Source: Halodesulfovibrio aestuarii DSM 17919 = ATCC 29578 (GTDB taxonomy: Bacteria; Desulfobacterota; Desulfovibrionia; Desulfovibrionales; Desulfovibrionaceae). Taken from it: 64,000 bases of DNA. Below, piece after piece: positions 56,243 through 64,000 of this stretch. The notes beneath the pieces are model-generated. The model searched no databases. It saw only the letters and a list, made by a program, of their open reading frames with translations, and was not told where the DNA came from. Numbering within the stretch: position 1 is the first letter of the stretch; each line of letters starts with the position of its first letter. The translations under genes were made by a program, and so were the position numbers. The DNA lies in assembly GCF_000384815.1 (NCBI RefSeq), contig NZ_ARQF01000019.1, positions 419,189-483,188 on the forward strand, written 5' to 3'.

Positions 56243-57556
56243 TCACATTCTCCAAAGTTCTATCCCTACTGCCTCCATCACAGCAGGATCGAAAAATCCC
56301 TTCACATCTACCACTAACGTATTCGCGGCATTGCGAAACCACTTGAGCAACTGGTTTGGCTGGATAAAAGAATAGTCATCGTGAGGTACTGCGACAATAA
56401 CAGCATCCAACTGCTGAAAATCTTTGAGGTGGCTCAGCGAAATTTCATACTCGCGAATAGCCTGCTCGTTATCAGCAATAGGATCATGCACGAGTGCTTC
56501 TATCCCATATTCCTTAAGTTCTCTGACAATATCAATTACGCGGGTATTGCGGATATCCGGTACATTCTCTTTGTACGTAAACCCTAATATTCCAACTTTT
56601 GCATCACGGACTGAAACGCCTTTACGGATAAGCTCCTTTACGCAGGATTCAGCGACAAACTTGCCCATAGAGTCGTTAATACGCCTACCGGCAAGAATAA
56701 CCTGCGGATGATACCCTAATGATTCTGCTTTAAAAGTTAGATAATACGGGTCTACCCCTATGCAATGCCCACCAACAAGCCCCGGCGCAAATGGCAGAAA
56801 ATTCCATTTTGTTCCAGCTGCTTCAAGCACTTCGCCTGTATCAATCCCTAATGCATTGAAGATAATCGCCAGCTCGTTCATTAACGCAATATTCAAATCC
56901 CGCTGCGTATTTTCGATAACCTTTGCAGCTTCGGCGACCATTATTGAACTGACAGGATGCACACCGGCAGGAATAATTTTTCCATACACTCCCGCTAACA
57001 ACGCTGTTGTCATGTCGTCTGAACCGGCAACAATTTTAACGACATTTTCAATAGTATGCACCTTATCTCCGGGATTGATGCGCTCCGGCGAATAACCGAC
57101 AGAGAAATCCCTGCCAAACCGCATTCCGGATACATTTTCAAGCACAGGAACACACTTTTCCTCTGTGGCTCCCGGCCATACCGTTGACTCATACACTACC
57201 ACTGAATCGCGCTGCATGAAGGAAGCAACGGTTCTGGTAGCCATAAGCAACGGAATCAAGTCCGGCGTATGATGTGCATCAATAGGTGTCGGAACCGCTA
57301 TTATGTGCACTCCAGCTTTCTCTAAAAGCTGCGGATCAGCAGTAAAATACGCAGTACTATCATCGAGAGCTTCTGGAGAGACCTCTCCGGTCAGATCTTT
57401 TCCACGGCGCAGGGCATCTACCCGCTGCGCATGCTGGTCGTATCCGATAACGGAAAAATGTTTCGCCAAAGAAATAGCAAGAGGTAAACCGACATAACCA
57501 AGGCCGATAACGGCAATAGGAACATCTCCAGACACAATCCGTTCAAAAGATACCAT
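56243..57556 (-). CDS. UDP-sugar 6-dehydrogenase (WbpA/TviB type)
   Basis: NAD-dependent oxidation of a UDP-hexose or UDP-HexNAc to the uronic acid for polysaccharide synthesis. 437 residues: NAD motif VIGLGYVGLPLA near residue 16, YESTVWPG near 120, catalytic Cys in GLVGGHCIGVDPYYL near 260 and the C-terminal FTYKENVPDIRNTR. The GGHCIGVDPYY form is typical of the UDP-N-acetylhexosamine branch rather than UDP-glucose dehydrogenase, but substrate is not settled. GAGGAG precedes the ATG. It heads a unit with the selenoprotein and mqnB genes. Confidence 0.9.
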   Translation of the reverse strand: MVSFERIVSGDVPIAVIGLGYVGLPLAISLAKHFSVIGYDQHAQRVDALRRGKDLTGEVSPEALDDSTAYFTADPQLLEKAGVHIIAVPTPIDAHHTPDLIPLLMATRTVASFMQRDSVVVYESTVWPGATEEKCVPVLENVSGMRFGRDFSVGYSPERINPGDKVHTIENVVKIVAGSDDMTTALLAGVYGKIIPAGVHPVSSIMVAEAAKVIENTQRDLNIALMNELAIIFNALGIDTGEVLEAAGTKWNFLPFAPGLVGGHCIGVDPYYLTFKAESLGYHPQVILAGRRINDSMGKFVAESCVKELIRKGVSVRDAKVGILGFTYKENVPDIRNTRVIDIVRELKEYGIEALVHDPIADNEQAIREYEISLSHLKDFQQLDAVIVAVPHDDYSFIQPNQLLKWFRNAANTLVVDVKGFFDPAVMEAVGIELWRM

Positions 57557-57612
57557 GTCTTCTCCTCGTTACCTGCTGGACTTAACGGCCCGTGTATGAA
57601 AAAACAGGCTCC

Positions 57613-57810
57613 ATGCAGATCGATTGGAATTTACTACTCACAGCGCTAGGGCTTGCATTTGTTCTCGAAGGTCTTCCTTACGTCCTTTTTGCGGACAAGC
57701 TTCCTAAATACTTACGTGAAATTGCAGAACGCGGACCAAACGCTTTACGCTACATGGGATTAACCGCCATGTCTGCCGGTGTTCTGCTTGTTTGGCTTAT
57801 GCGCCATTAG
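57613..57810 (+). CDS. DUF2065 (YjeT-like) small membrane protein
   Basis: 65 residues with two hydrophobic segments (LLLTALGLAFVLEGLPYVLF at the N-terminus and a C-terminal segment ending VLLVWLMRH) around a short basic loop PKYLREIAERGP. This is the pattern of the YjeT/DUF2065 family, of unknown function. The ATG at 57613 gives the family length; the frame extends to a GTG at 57592 without a good ribosome site. It sits alone on the plus strand between two minus-strand units. Confidence 0.75.
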   Translation: MQIDWNLLLTALGLAFVLEGLPYVLFADKLPKYLREIAERGPNALRYMGLTAMSAGVLLVWLMRH

Positions 57811-57909
57811 TCGCACCGCATTTCTACGCTGCGCCTTCCCCGTCATTTGTTAACGGGTATTCCTGTTGCAGGAAAAAACTGCGACACGTTACCTCATGTC
57901 TTCCGGGTC

Positions 57910-58626
57910 TTACTCGGCTTTCTTCTGTGCCACATGCAAATAAACAATGCCTGATGTCATCGGCTTGTAATATACACGGTCAAAACCGGCTTTCATCATT
58001 TCAGTACTCAGCTCAGCGGCTGTCGGAAATGCCATGATGGTATCGGCAAGATACTGGTATGCACCAGCATCGCCAGAAAAAATTTTACCAATCATAGGAA
58101 GAATTTTTTTCAGGTACATGTTGTAAAAGCCCTTCCATACGGGATGCTTACCAGTACCAAATTCAAGAATACACAATCTTCCGCCCGGCACAAGTACACG
58201 ATTAAGTTCTTTAAACGCTTCCTCACGCGGAATAATATTGCGGATTCCAAACGAAATTGTTGCACAATCGACACTGTTGTCCGGCAACGGCAAGGTTCTG
58301 CCGTCAGCATGCACTGGGAAGATACGTCTGTCGCGTCCCTTTGTAAGCTTTTTGCGACCAGTGGTCAGCATAGGACGACAATAGTCTAACGCTGCAACTT
58401 TAGTCTGCGGATGCTGGCGGACAATTTCTAAGGAAACATCCATAGTACCAGCGGCAAGATCAAGCATCAGACCGGTTTTCCCCGGTACTGTTGCCTTCAC
58501 AAGCTGCTGTCGCCAGTAGAAATCCATTCCGCCGCTAAGCAGATGATTCAAAAAATCGTACCAGCGGGCAATACGGCTAAACATGCCGGAAACTTCTCGG
58601 GCATGTTCATTTGGTGAACATTGCAT
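57910..58626 (-). CDS. ubiE: Demethylmenaquinone methyltransferase
   Basis: SAM-dependent C-methylation of demethylmenaquinone, the last menaquinone step. 238 residues with YDFLNHLLSGGMDFYWR near residue 24, SAM motif LDLAAGTMDVSLEI near 55, DNSVDCATISFGIRN near 117, and GRLCILEFG near 148; all are UbiE/MenG hallmarks. With mqnB and ispB nearby it completes a local menaquinone group. The ribosome site is weak; a 54-codon gene ends 12 bases upstream, suggesting coupling. Confidence 0.93.
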   Translation of the reverse strand: MQCSPNEHAREVSGMFSRIARWYDFLNHLLSGGMDFYWRQQLVKATVPGKTGLMLDLAAGTMDVSLEIVRQHPQTKVAALDYCRPMLTTGRKKLTKGRDRRIFPVHADGRTLPLPDNSVDCATISFGIRNIIPREEAFKELNRVLVPGGRLCILEFGTGKHPVWKGFYNMYLKKILPMIGKIFSGDAGAYQYLADTIMAFPTAAELSTEMMKAGFDRVYYKPMTSGIVYLHVAQKKAE

Positions 58627-58638
58627 GTACTACAAAGC

Positions 58639-58803
58639 CTACTCTTCGGTTTCCGTTTCATCTTCACAAACAGTGGAAGAAACAACTTCAAATACCGCAG
58701 GAAACACTTCGCTGATATTAGAAGGTGAAACGCGGCCAGTCTCAATAAACTTTACCACAATTTCTTTAGTTACCTGTATTGCTTCTTTTTTTGCCTTATC
58801 CAT
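58639..58803 (-). CDS. Small conserved-looking protein, 54 residues
   Basis: Not recognised. Starts MDKAKKEAIQVTKEIVVKF; middle GRVSPSNISEVFPAVFEVV; acidic C-terminus ending ETETEE. GAGGTGG lies directly before the ATG. It ends 12 bases before ubiE on the same strand, so it is probably expressed with it. Helix-rich, soluble, one Cys. Too short for standard gene-length cut-offs, but ribosome site, position and amphipathic pattern support a gene. Confidence 0.7.
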   Translation of the reverse strand: MDKAKKEAIQVTKEIVVKFIETGRVSPSNISEVFPAVFEVVSSTVCEDETETEE

Positions 58804-59137
58804 ATTCCACCTCTAGGCACTGCAGGACGTGCCTGCAACGTATATATGATGAAAAAACCCCCGCCCGTGGGGGAATGGTTTCAACCTACATAGATAAAAA
58901 CCGGGCGGGGTTAAAAGAAAGAAACCTGTTAAGCCACTCCCTTTTTCTCAATATGCCCTATACCACTAACATTTTAGAGAGTCGAGTCTGCACTGAGGCA
59001 CATATCCTGTTCATCCACAGTAAATTCTATATCTTAAATTAGAGAACGTTCAGTAAATAACGCATAACACCCATAAAAAGCTTGCTTTATTATCAGGAAA
59101 AATTACTGTTAAGAAAAGAGATCACTTGGAGGCGCAT
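58804..59137. promoter_or_regulatory. Divergent spacer with terminator-like switch structure (58850-58912)
   Basis: On the minus strand CCCCCACGGGCGGGGG followed by six T looks like a terminator in the leader of the 54-residue gene. The same CGGGCGGGG can pair instead with CCCCGCCCG about 30 bases upstream. Nearer the start, GCAGG/CCTGC and AGGCAC/GTGCCT are two further exclusive stems. The 58920-59120 part is AT-rich with no gene seen. Confidence 0.45.
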
Positions 59138-59839
59138 ATGGCAAGATTTCGTGCACTAAAAACAGAACTGCGTTCCATGCTGGAACAACCAGACTGGGAA
59201 GCTTCCCTACAGCACATTGCTGCAATGCCTGCCGCACAGACAGTGGGACCGCTTATGTCGTTCTTTCTTTTCGGTGGAGAAATGAAATGGCGTGCCGTTA
59301 CAGCATTTGGACTAGTAATGGGCAAACTGGCACAAGAAGACCTTGAGCAGGCACGCATAATTATGCGCCGCTTACTCTGGCATATGAATGAAGAGTCAGG
59401 AAATATTGGCTGGGGCATTGCTGAAGCAATGGCAGAGGCGATGATTAACAGCCAAACTCTAGCAAACGAATACAACCGGATGCTGCATTCGTATATTCGA
59501 GAAACCTCGGACGATGACAATTATCTCGACCATCCACCGCTCCGCAGAGGTGTCTACTGGGGACTTGGAAGAATGGCGAAGAAGTATCCGGAGCTCATAC
59601 GTCCTTCTGTCAGAGCCTTATCATGGGGCTTGCAGGATGAAGATCCAGAAGGACGTGGACTTTCCGCATGGGCACTTGGCTTTATCGGCACGGAAACCAA
59701 TATTCCGGCACTCAAAAGTTTACTGGACGACACCTGCCCCGTGGAACTCTTTGAAAACCGTAAAGTTCATTGCACCAGCGTTGCACAGCTTGCACAGCAG
59801 GCTATCAAACATATACAAAGTCACCACACCGTCGATTAG
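59138..59839 (+). CDS. HEAT-repeat-like protein of unknown function
   Basis: 233 residues made of helical pairs that look like HEAT/armadillo repeats: WRAVTAFGLVMGKLA near residue 51, NIGWGIAEAMAEAM near 90, RRGVYWGLGRMAKKYPELI near 135 and GRGLSAWALGFIGTE near 172. No catalytic motif. The ATG at 59138 follows GGAGG by 5 bases. The type occurs in Desulfovibrio genomes, but I know of no assigned role; protein binding is the usual function of the fold. Single gene with its own terminator. Confidence 0.78.
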   Translation: MARFRALKTELRSMLEQPDWEASLQHIAAMPAAQTVGPLMSFFLFGGEMKWRAVTAFGLVMGKLAQEDLEQARIIMRRLLWHMNEESGNIGWGIAEAMAEAMINSQTLANEYNRMLHSYIRETSDDDNYLDHPPLRRGVYWGLGRMAKKYPELIRPSVRALSWGLQDEDPEGRGLSAWALGFIGTETNIPALKSLLDDTCPVELFENRKVHCTSVAQLAQQAIKHIQSHHTVD

Positions 59840-59853
59840 TATCTGTTCCAAAA

Positions 59854-59894
59854 GAAAAGGGTGGAGTTTTACCTCCACCCTTTCTTTTTATTTT
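59854..59894. terminator. Bidirectional terminator
   Basis: AAAGGGTGGAG/CTCCACCCTTT stem with TTTTAC loop and T-rich tail on the plus strand, A-rich flank on the other side. It serves the convergent HEAT-like and desulfidase genes. Confidence 0.85.
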
Positions 59895-61159
59895 CTCACC
59901 ATAATATCAAGAATAACCTTGTCTGTTTCCACCATCCCCACCGTTCCGAGTCGGCCGAGGTTATGGATACAAATCTCAATATCATCATCAACAATACCGT
60001 CACTACCAGGTACACAAACACCTTTCACGGCCAACAGTGCAGAGCTAATAGCTGCTTCCACGCATGATGCAACCTTGAGTGCGCAAGAGGTCTTTGCTCC
60101 GTCGCAGATCATACCGGAAACAGAACCAACCATATTTTTGATGGTTCGTTCAATACCGTCATAATCACCTCCAAGAAGCATCACGATTCCGCATCCGGAA
60201 CCTGTAGCAGCAAGAATTGCACCGCAAAGAGCTGATAAACGTCCCAAGTGATGCTTAAGATGAATGGCAGTTAAGTGACTCATGATAAGAGCACGCGCCA
60301 TTTCTTCTTCAGACTTATTCAACCTGCGGGCGAAGGCCAGCACAGGAATTGTTGCCGTGATACCCTGATTACCACTGCCGGAGTTGCTCATAACCGGCTG
60401 CATAATGCCATCCATACGAGCATCAGAGGCTGCTGCTGCAAGTCTGGTAGCAAAGGATGTAATATCATCCGAACGCAATCCGAGAGCAATATCCTGATCC
60501 ATAGAACGTCCGACCTTTAAGCCAAACTCATGCTCCAGGCCCTGAATAGCAATGGCTTCATTAAGCCTTACGGCTTCAAGGATAAAAGTAATTTTATCGA
60601 ATGGAACATTCATAGCAAAATCATAAATCTTTGCCATGGTCAGTGGCCAGCTGTCTGCTTTGCTCTCTTCATCTTCAAATGCATAAGTAAAGACAATTTC
60701 GCTGTCTTTCGTTACTTCAGTAACCAATGTATGCTGTCGTTGAATAGTACACGTTGCAACATGGTCACCGTTAAAGACACTTACCTGCGCAAAGAGCAGC
60801 TCACTTGTATCTGCGAGTTCAACGAGCACATCGCCGGATGCAAGCATCCGCTTGCCTTCTTCAACGGCATTCTCAGTAATGTCACGCAATACCTCCAATG
60901 CCAAAGACGATTTCCCGCCTAATGCACCTACGGCAGCAGCAATACCAAGACCAGCCATACCGGTTCCCGGAACGCCCACACCCATACCGTTTTTCAGCAA
61001 GTTGCCACTTACCTGTACCAGTATACGTTCAGGTTTCTTCCCGAGTTCTTCTGCAGCCCGTGCCGCAGCAAGCGAGACCGTAATAGGCTCAGTACATCCA
61101 AGTGCCGGTACAACTTCACGATTTAAAATCGCTATATATTCATTCCATTCGTTTTTCAT
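59888..61159 (-). CDS. L-cysteine desulfidase/serine dehydratase-like Fe-S enzyme (CyuA/UPF0597)
   Basis: Predicted oxygen-sensitive Fe-S enzyme breaking cysteine (or serine) to pyruvate, ammonia and sulfide. 423 residues of the UPF0597 family. N-terminal VVPALGCTEPITVSLAAA with Cys22, a Gly-rich middle GMGVGVPGTGMAGLG near residue 58, and C-terminal cysteines in ALCGAILAATGSGCGI, MICDGAKTSCALK and ASCVEAA that fit Fe-S ligands. The neighbouring transporter, RidA and YheO-type regulator support amino-acid catabolism via 2-aminoacrylate. Cysteine versus serine cannot be decided here. Confidence 0.85.
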   Translation of the reverse strand: MKNEWNEYIAILNREVVPALGCTEPITVSLAAARAAEELGKKPERILVQVSGNLLKNGMGVGVPGTGMAGLGIAAAVGALGGKSSLALEVLRDITENAVEEGKRMLASGDVLVELADTSELLFAQVSVFNGDHVATCTIQRQHTLVTEVTKDSEIVFTYAFEDEESKADSWPLTMAKIYDFAMNVPFDKITFILEAVRLNEAIAIQGLEHEFGLKVGRSMDQDIALGLRSDDITSFATRLAAAASDARMDGIMQPVMSNSGSGNQGITATIPVLAFARRLNKSEEEMARALIMSHLTAIHLKHHLGRLSALCGAILAATGSGCGIVMLLGGDYDGIERTIKNMVGSVSGMICDGAKTSCALKVASCVEAAISSALLAVKGVCVPGSDGIVDDDIEICIHNLGRLGTVGMVETDKVILDIMVRK

Positions 61160-61198
61160 GACATTATGTCTCTCTGCCGCGCAATGCGCAGCAACTCA

Positions 61199-62374
61199 TT
61201 ACTTTTTATTGTTATTGAAAATACCTTCAAGCATCAGCGCAAGTGCACCGTCGCCTGTTACGTTACATGCGGTACCAAAGCTATCCTGCAATGCAAAAAT
61301 AGCGAGAAGCAATGCCACACCTGCCGGATCAAAATGAAGAACACCAACAACAATACCGAGAGAAGCCATTACGGTACCACCCGGAACGCCAGGAGCACCA
61401 ACTGCAAAAATACCAAACAGAAGAATAAACAATGCCATTGTACCAACAGGTGGCAAGGCACCATAAAGCATCATGGAAATAGTCATTGCAAAAAAGGTCT
61501 CTGTGAGCACAGAGCCACACAGATGAACAGTGGCGCCGAGCGGAATCATAAACTCTACAACGTTCTCTGATAGTACTTTAGATTTGGAAGCACACTTCAA
61601 AGATACAGGAAGAGTTGCAGCACTGGACATAGTACCAACAGCAGTAAGATATGCTGGTGAGTAATGACGAAGAACTTCCAGCGGATTACGCTTAGAAATA
61701 ATACCCGCAATGGTGTAAAGTACTGTCAGCCAGATTAATTGACCGAGGATAACAATCAAAACAACTTTTAAGAATACAGGAAGCTGTTCGGTCAATGTGC
61801 CTTCGTATGCAAGCCCTGCAAAGGTAGTTGCAATAAAGAACGGAAGAACTGGAATAACAACGCGGGTAACAACGAACATCATAATTTTTTCGAAGTCACT
61901 GAAAATACGTTCGAAAGTTTCAGCTTTAGACCAAACAGTGGCAAGACCGAACAACAACGCAGTAATCAGCGCTGTCATAACAGACATAACTGGCGGAATA
62001 TTTAACTGGAAAAGGGCTTCAGGCAATTCGTGCAATGCATGAATTTCTGTCGCAATAGAAAGGTGCGGAATGATCAGATAGCCAGCAACTGCGGCCATTG
62101 TTGCAGCACCAGCAGCAGATAAATACGCAAAACTCACACCAGCAAACAACATCGAACTTGCGTTTTGACCAAGACGAACGATCGCAGGAGCAATAAAAGC
62201 AATAATAACAAGCGGAACTGTGTAAAAGATAAACTGACCAAGTACATATTTTGCACTAACCACAACTTGCATCACGCCATTACCGGCAGTAAGACCGACA
62301 ACAACACCAACAGCAATACCTATCAATAACTGTAAAATAAGACCGAACTCTCCAAATCGCTTAAAGAATGACAT
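61199..62374 (-). CDS. Dicarboxylate/amino acid:cation symporter (DAACS family)
   Basis: Inner-membrane Na+ or H+ coupled uptake of an amino acid, probably the substrate of the desulfidase encoded next. 391 residues, eight or so hydrophobic helices, with the family's hairpin and substrate regions: TMSSAATLPVSLK near residue 255, a GAPGVPGG segment near 325, and DSFGTACNVTGDGA near 367. The ATG at 62374 follows AAGGAG by 5 bases. SstT (serine/threonine) and glutamate carriers belong here; substrate is inferred from context. Confidence 0.88.
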   Translation of the reverse strand: MSFFKRFGEFGLILQLLIGIAVGVVVGLTAGNGVMQVVVSAKYVLGQFIFYTVPLVIIAFIAPAIVRLGQNASSMLFAGVSFAYLSAAGAATMAAVAGYLIIPHLSIATEIHALHELPEALFQLNIPPVMSVMTALITALLFGLATVWSKAETFERIFSDFEKIMMFVVTRVVIPVLPFFIATTFAGLAYEGTLTEQLPVFLKVVLIVILGQLIWLTVLYTIAGIISKRNPLEVLRHYSPAYLTAVGTMSSAATLPVSLKCASKSKVLSENVVEFMIPLGATVHLCGSVLTETFFAMTISMMLYGALPPVGTMALFILLFGIFAVGAPGVPGGTVMASLGIVVGVLHFDPAGVALLLAIFALQDSFGTACNVTGDGALALMLEGIFNNNKK

Positions 62375-62512
62375 ACCTACTCCTTCTTGCATGTGATCAA
62401 TGGGGGATCAATTTTATACAGGTCATCAGCAGAACATAGACAGCGATGTTCAACAGCAGTGCTTTGCCCGTTAACAACAGCGTAGAAAACGCTAGCTACA
62501 AGTAGGCTCTGA

Positions 62513-62887
62513 TTATTTCAAAGCCAAAGCTTCAATTTCAACAAACACATCTTTTGGAAGACGTGCTACTTCAACACAACTGCGTGCCGGAAATGGTGCT
62601 GAGAAAAATGATGCATACACTTCGTTAATCGCAGCGAAGTTATTAAGATCACTTACAAAAACTGTTGTTTTCATAACATTCTTCATAGATGAACCAGCCT
62701 CTTCCAAAGTCTTCTTCACATTTTCCAATGAAACACGAGCCTGCTCAGCAGCAGTCGCAGGTATTTCGCCGGTTGCAGCATCAATAGGAAGTTGTCCAGA
62801 AGTAATCACCAGATTACCGAATTCAGCACCATGGGAATAAGGGCCTACTGCTTCTGGAACTTGTTTACTGTTAATTGCCTTGTACAT
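62513..62887 (-). CDS. ridA: RidA-family 2-iminobutanoate/2-iminopropanoate deaminase
   Basis: Hydrolyses reactive enamine/imine products, notably 2-aminoacrylate released by cysteine and serine lyases. 124 residues with AVGPYSHGAEFGNLVITSGQ near residue 12, the conserved Asn/Thr region KTTVFVSDL near 75 and the active-site Arg in FPARSCVEVARLP near 102. The start ATG follows AAGGAGAAC; the longer frame to 62941 runs into a hairpin. Location between regulator and transporter of a cysteine-type desulfidase makes functional sense. Confidence 0.93.
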   Translation of the reverse strand: MYKAINSKQVPEAVGPYSHGAEFGNLVITSGQLPIDAATGEIPATAAEQARVSLENVKKTLEEAGSSMKNVMKTTVFVSDLNNFAAINEVYASFFSAPFPARSCVEVARLPKDVFVEIEALALK

Positions 62888-62907
62888 AACGTTCTCCTTA
62901 AAAAATA

Positions 62908-62945
62908 AAAAATGAGTCATAGCACGATTGCCATGACTCATTTTT
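62908..62945 (-). promoter_or_regulatory. Hairpin/operator between the regulator and ridA genes
   Basis: ATGAGTCAT (62912-62920) and ATGACTCAT (62933-62941) are exact complements, extended by A/T to 13 bp, and followed by a T-rich tract on the minus strand. Either the regulator gene's terminator or an operator; each half is itself nearly palindromic. It ends 20 bases before the ridA start. Confidence 0.65.
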
Positions 62946-63004
62946 ATTGAGAAACTTTTATTAAGTCAATTTTTTTTTATTAACTTTAAAAAATTTTATT
63001 GCAC

Positions 63005-63688
63005 TTATAATTTATTTAAGTATCGATAAATTGTTGCTTCGGATGCTGCCAGCACTTCAGCAACAAGAGCTACAGAGCCTTTAAGCAAAAAGACTCCACG
63101 ATCCTGTAATGTCCGCATAATTTCCATTTTTTCTGCAGTAGTCATGCGTTCTGGAGCTACCGAAGAATGCTGCACAACACTACGGATAATGCCTTCAGTA
63201 AGCTCTTCAATGTTATCCGTAAAAGTTTCAACATTCGAGTTTGTCATTTCATTCTCATCAGAATGAAGGTGGGAAGTGTCGCAAAATCCGACTGCATCAA
63301 TAAATTTTGCCAACAATTCCTTGGCTTGTAAAATATCAGACACCTCAAAATTCAAGCAGAGCATACCAGCTAGCGAACCGTCGTCTTCACGAATAAAAAA
63401 AGTTGCAGAATGTAACGGAACACCAGTACTAGACTGTGTTTTATAGCCCATAACCCAGTCTGATTCTTTGTATTTTTCTGTTACTACAAATTGCAAAGCC
63501 AAGTCAGTTAACGGAGCACCGACAGTCCTTCCAGAAATATGCCCATTAGCAATAGCCAAAACAGATTTTTCTTTTATTACGGCGTCATGGAGAACAACTT
63601 CGCATTTATTTCCAAGAAAAACTCCCAGAAATTTTACTAACGGTATGTATCGCTCAACAGTTTTTTGCGACCTACATTCTTGAGGCAA
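63005..63688 (-). CDS. YheO/DauR-type transcriptional regulator (PAS-like plus HTH)
   Basis: Probable regulator of the ridA-transporter-desulfidase genes. 227 residues: N-terminal YheO-like PAS domain (about 10-125; NKCEVVLHDAVIKEKSVLAIANGHISGR-type segment) and C-terminal HTH (about 170-227, KGSVALVAEVLAASEATIYRYL). The likely start is TTG at 63688, with GAGGAG 6 bases upstream; an ATG at 63736 lacks a site. Related proteins regulate D-amino-acid or cysteine use. Confidence 0.83.
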   Translation of the reverse strand: MPQECRSQKTVERYIPLVKFLGVFLGNKCEVVLHDAVIKEKSVLAIANGHISGRTVGAPLTDLALQFVVTEKYKESDWVMGYKTQSSTGVPLHSATFFIREDDGSLAGMLCLNFEVSDILQAKELLAKFIDAVGFCDTSHLHSDENEMTNSNVETFTDNIEELTEGIIRSVVQHSSVAPERMTTAEKMEIMRTLQDRGVFLLKGSVALVAEVLAASEATIYRYLNKL

Positions 63689-63901
63689 TGGAATCTCCTC
63701 TCTTTGATAATTTATTATTAAAAATAGCGGGCACATAATAAAAAGTCAATTAGCGAGAAAAATTGCACCGGTTACAATCAGCTTAAGAATTGACCTACAA
63801 ATCCTCATGCACTTTCTTTGAGAAGAAAGGGTATCCTTCAACTTCGATTTAACGCTTATCGCTAAAGAAAAGAGAAAGCGCTACATAGCTGCCTTTCGAC
63901 C

Positions 63902-63937
63902 AAAAAAAAGACCGCGTTTCATTTGAAACGCGGTCTT
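63902..63937 (-). terminator. rRNA operon terminator
   Basis: A 13-bp perfect stem (AAGACCGCGTTTC with complement, loop of 4), followed on the minus strand by eight T. It lies 10 bases after the 5S rRNA end. Confidence 0.93.
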
Positions 63938-63946
63938 AAAATAAAT

Positions 63947-64000
63947 CTTGGCAGCGACCTACTTTCCCACAGGCTCCCCTGCAGTATCATCGGCGATGGT
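63947..64000 (-). rRNA. rrf: 5S ribosomal RNA, 3' part only
   Basis: The plus strand reads TTGGCAGCGACCTACTTTCC and CATCGGCGATGG, the complement of the conserved 5S 3' half. The gene runs off the window; 16S and 23S would lie beyond 64000. A strong terminator follows it. Confidence 0.9.

Overview
The window reads as chromosomal DNA of a sulfate-reducing bacterium of the Desulfovibrionales. The evidence is the lactate-to-acetate oxidation cluster in the order known from Desulfovibrio vulgaris (por, lactate permease, D-lactate dehydrogenase pair, pta, ackA, DRTGG protein, lutC, lutB-A fusion), an aromatic supraoperon that starts with the archaeal-type ADTH synthase and dehydroquinate synthase II, the futalosine menaquinone route, and a Lap-type secretion locus. 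Moderate GC and AT-rich spacers fit a marine Halodesulfovibrio-like organism, but the genus is a guess.

Layout. 1-15.7 kb: lactate uptake, oxidation to pyruvate, pyruvate to acetyl-CoA, and acetate/ATP formation; the longer spacers hold strong hairpins. 15.9-20 kb: two tandem paralogous chemoreceptors, each behind a sigma-28-type promoter. 20.2-24.4 kb: a beta-hydroxyacid dehydrogenase, an OmpR/CpxA-type two-component pair and an unknown gene. 24.4-33 kb: a type I secretion and adhesin-release locus (TolC-like, LapB-, LapC- and LapG-like) ending in a membrane receptor with PAS and a degenerate HD-GYP domain where other bacteria have LapD. 33.1-36.2 kb: two identical tRNA-Phe genes, fumarase, and a divergent HxlR/nitroreductase pair. 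36.3-48.7 kb: a 12-gene supraoperon for chorismate, Phe, Tyr and Trp. 48.7-59.8 kb: an AraC regulator, threonine aldolase, purL, menaquinone genes (polyprenyl synthase, futalosine hydrolase, methyltransferase), a nucleotide-sugar dehydrogenase and small genes. 59.9-63.7 kb: a cysteine desulfidase-like/transporter/RidA/YheO-type regulator cluster. The right edge cuts into a 5S rRNA gene on the minus strand.

Most notable observations. (1) The aromatic supraoperon appears to carry two attenuators in series. The first has a 35-residue leader peptide whose core is nearly all Phe, Tyr and Trp. The second lies at the tyrA/trpE junction, where the C-terminus of TyrA itself, with three consecutive Trp codons, seems to act as the Trp leader peptide in front of a 14-bp terminator and a 9-bp antiterminator. 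(2) A 75-codon gene at 56013-56240 (minus), with an in-frame TGA followed by a SECIS-like hairpin, is predicted to encode a selenocysteine-containing TusA-fold protein; a conventional gene finder would miss it. (3) The LapG-like protease is translationally coupled to a receptor whose HD-GYP domain has lost metal ligands, suggesting a different way of linking a cytoplasmic signal to adhesin release. None of these could be tested against databases here, so novelty is not established.
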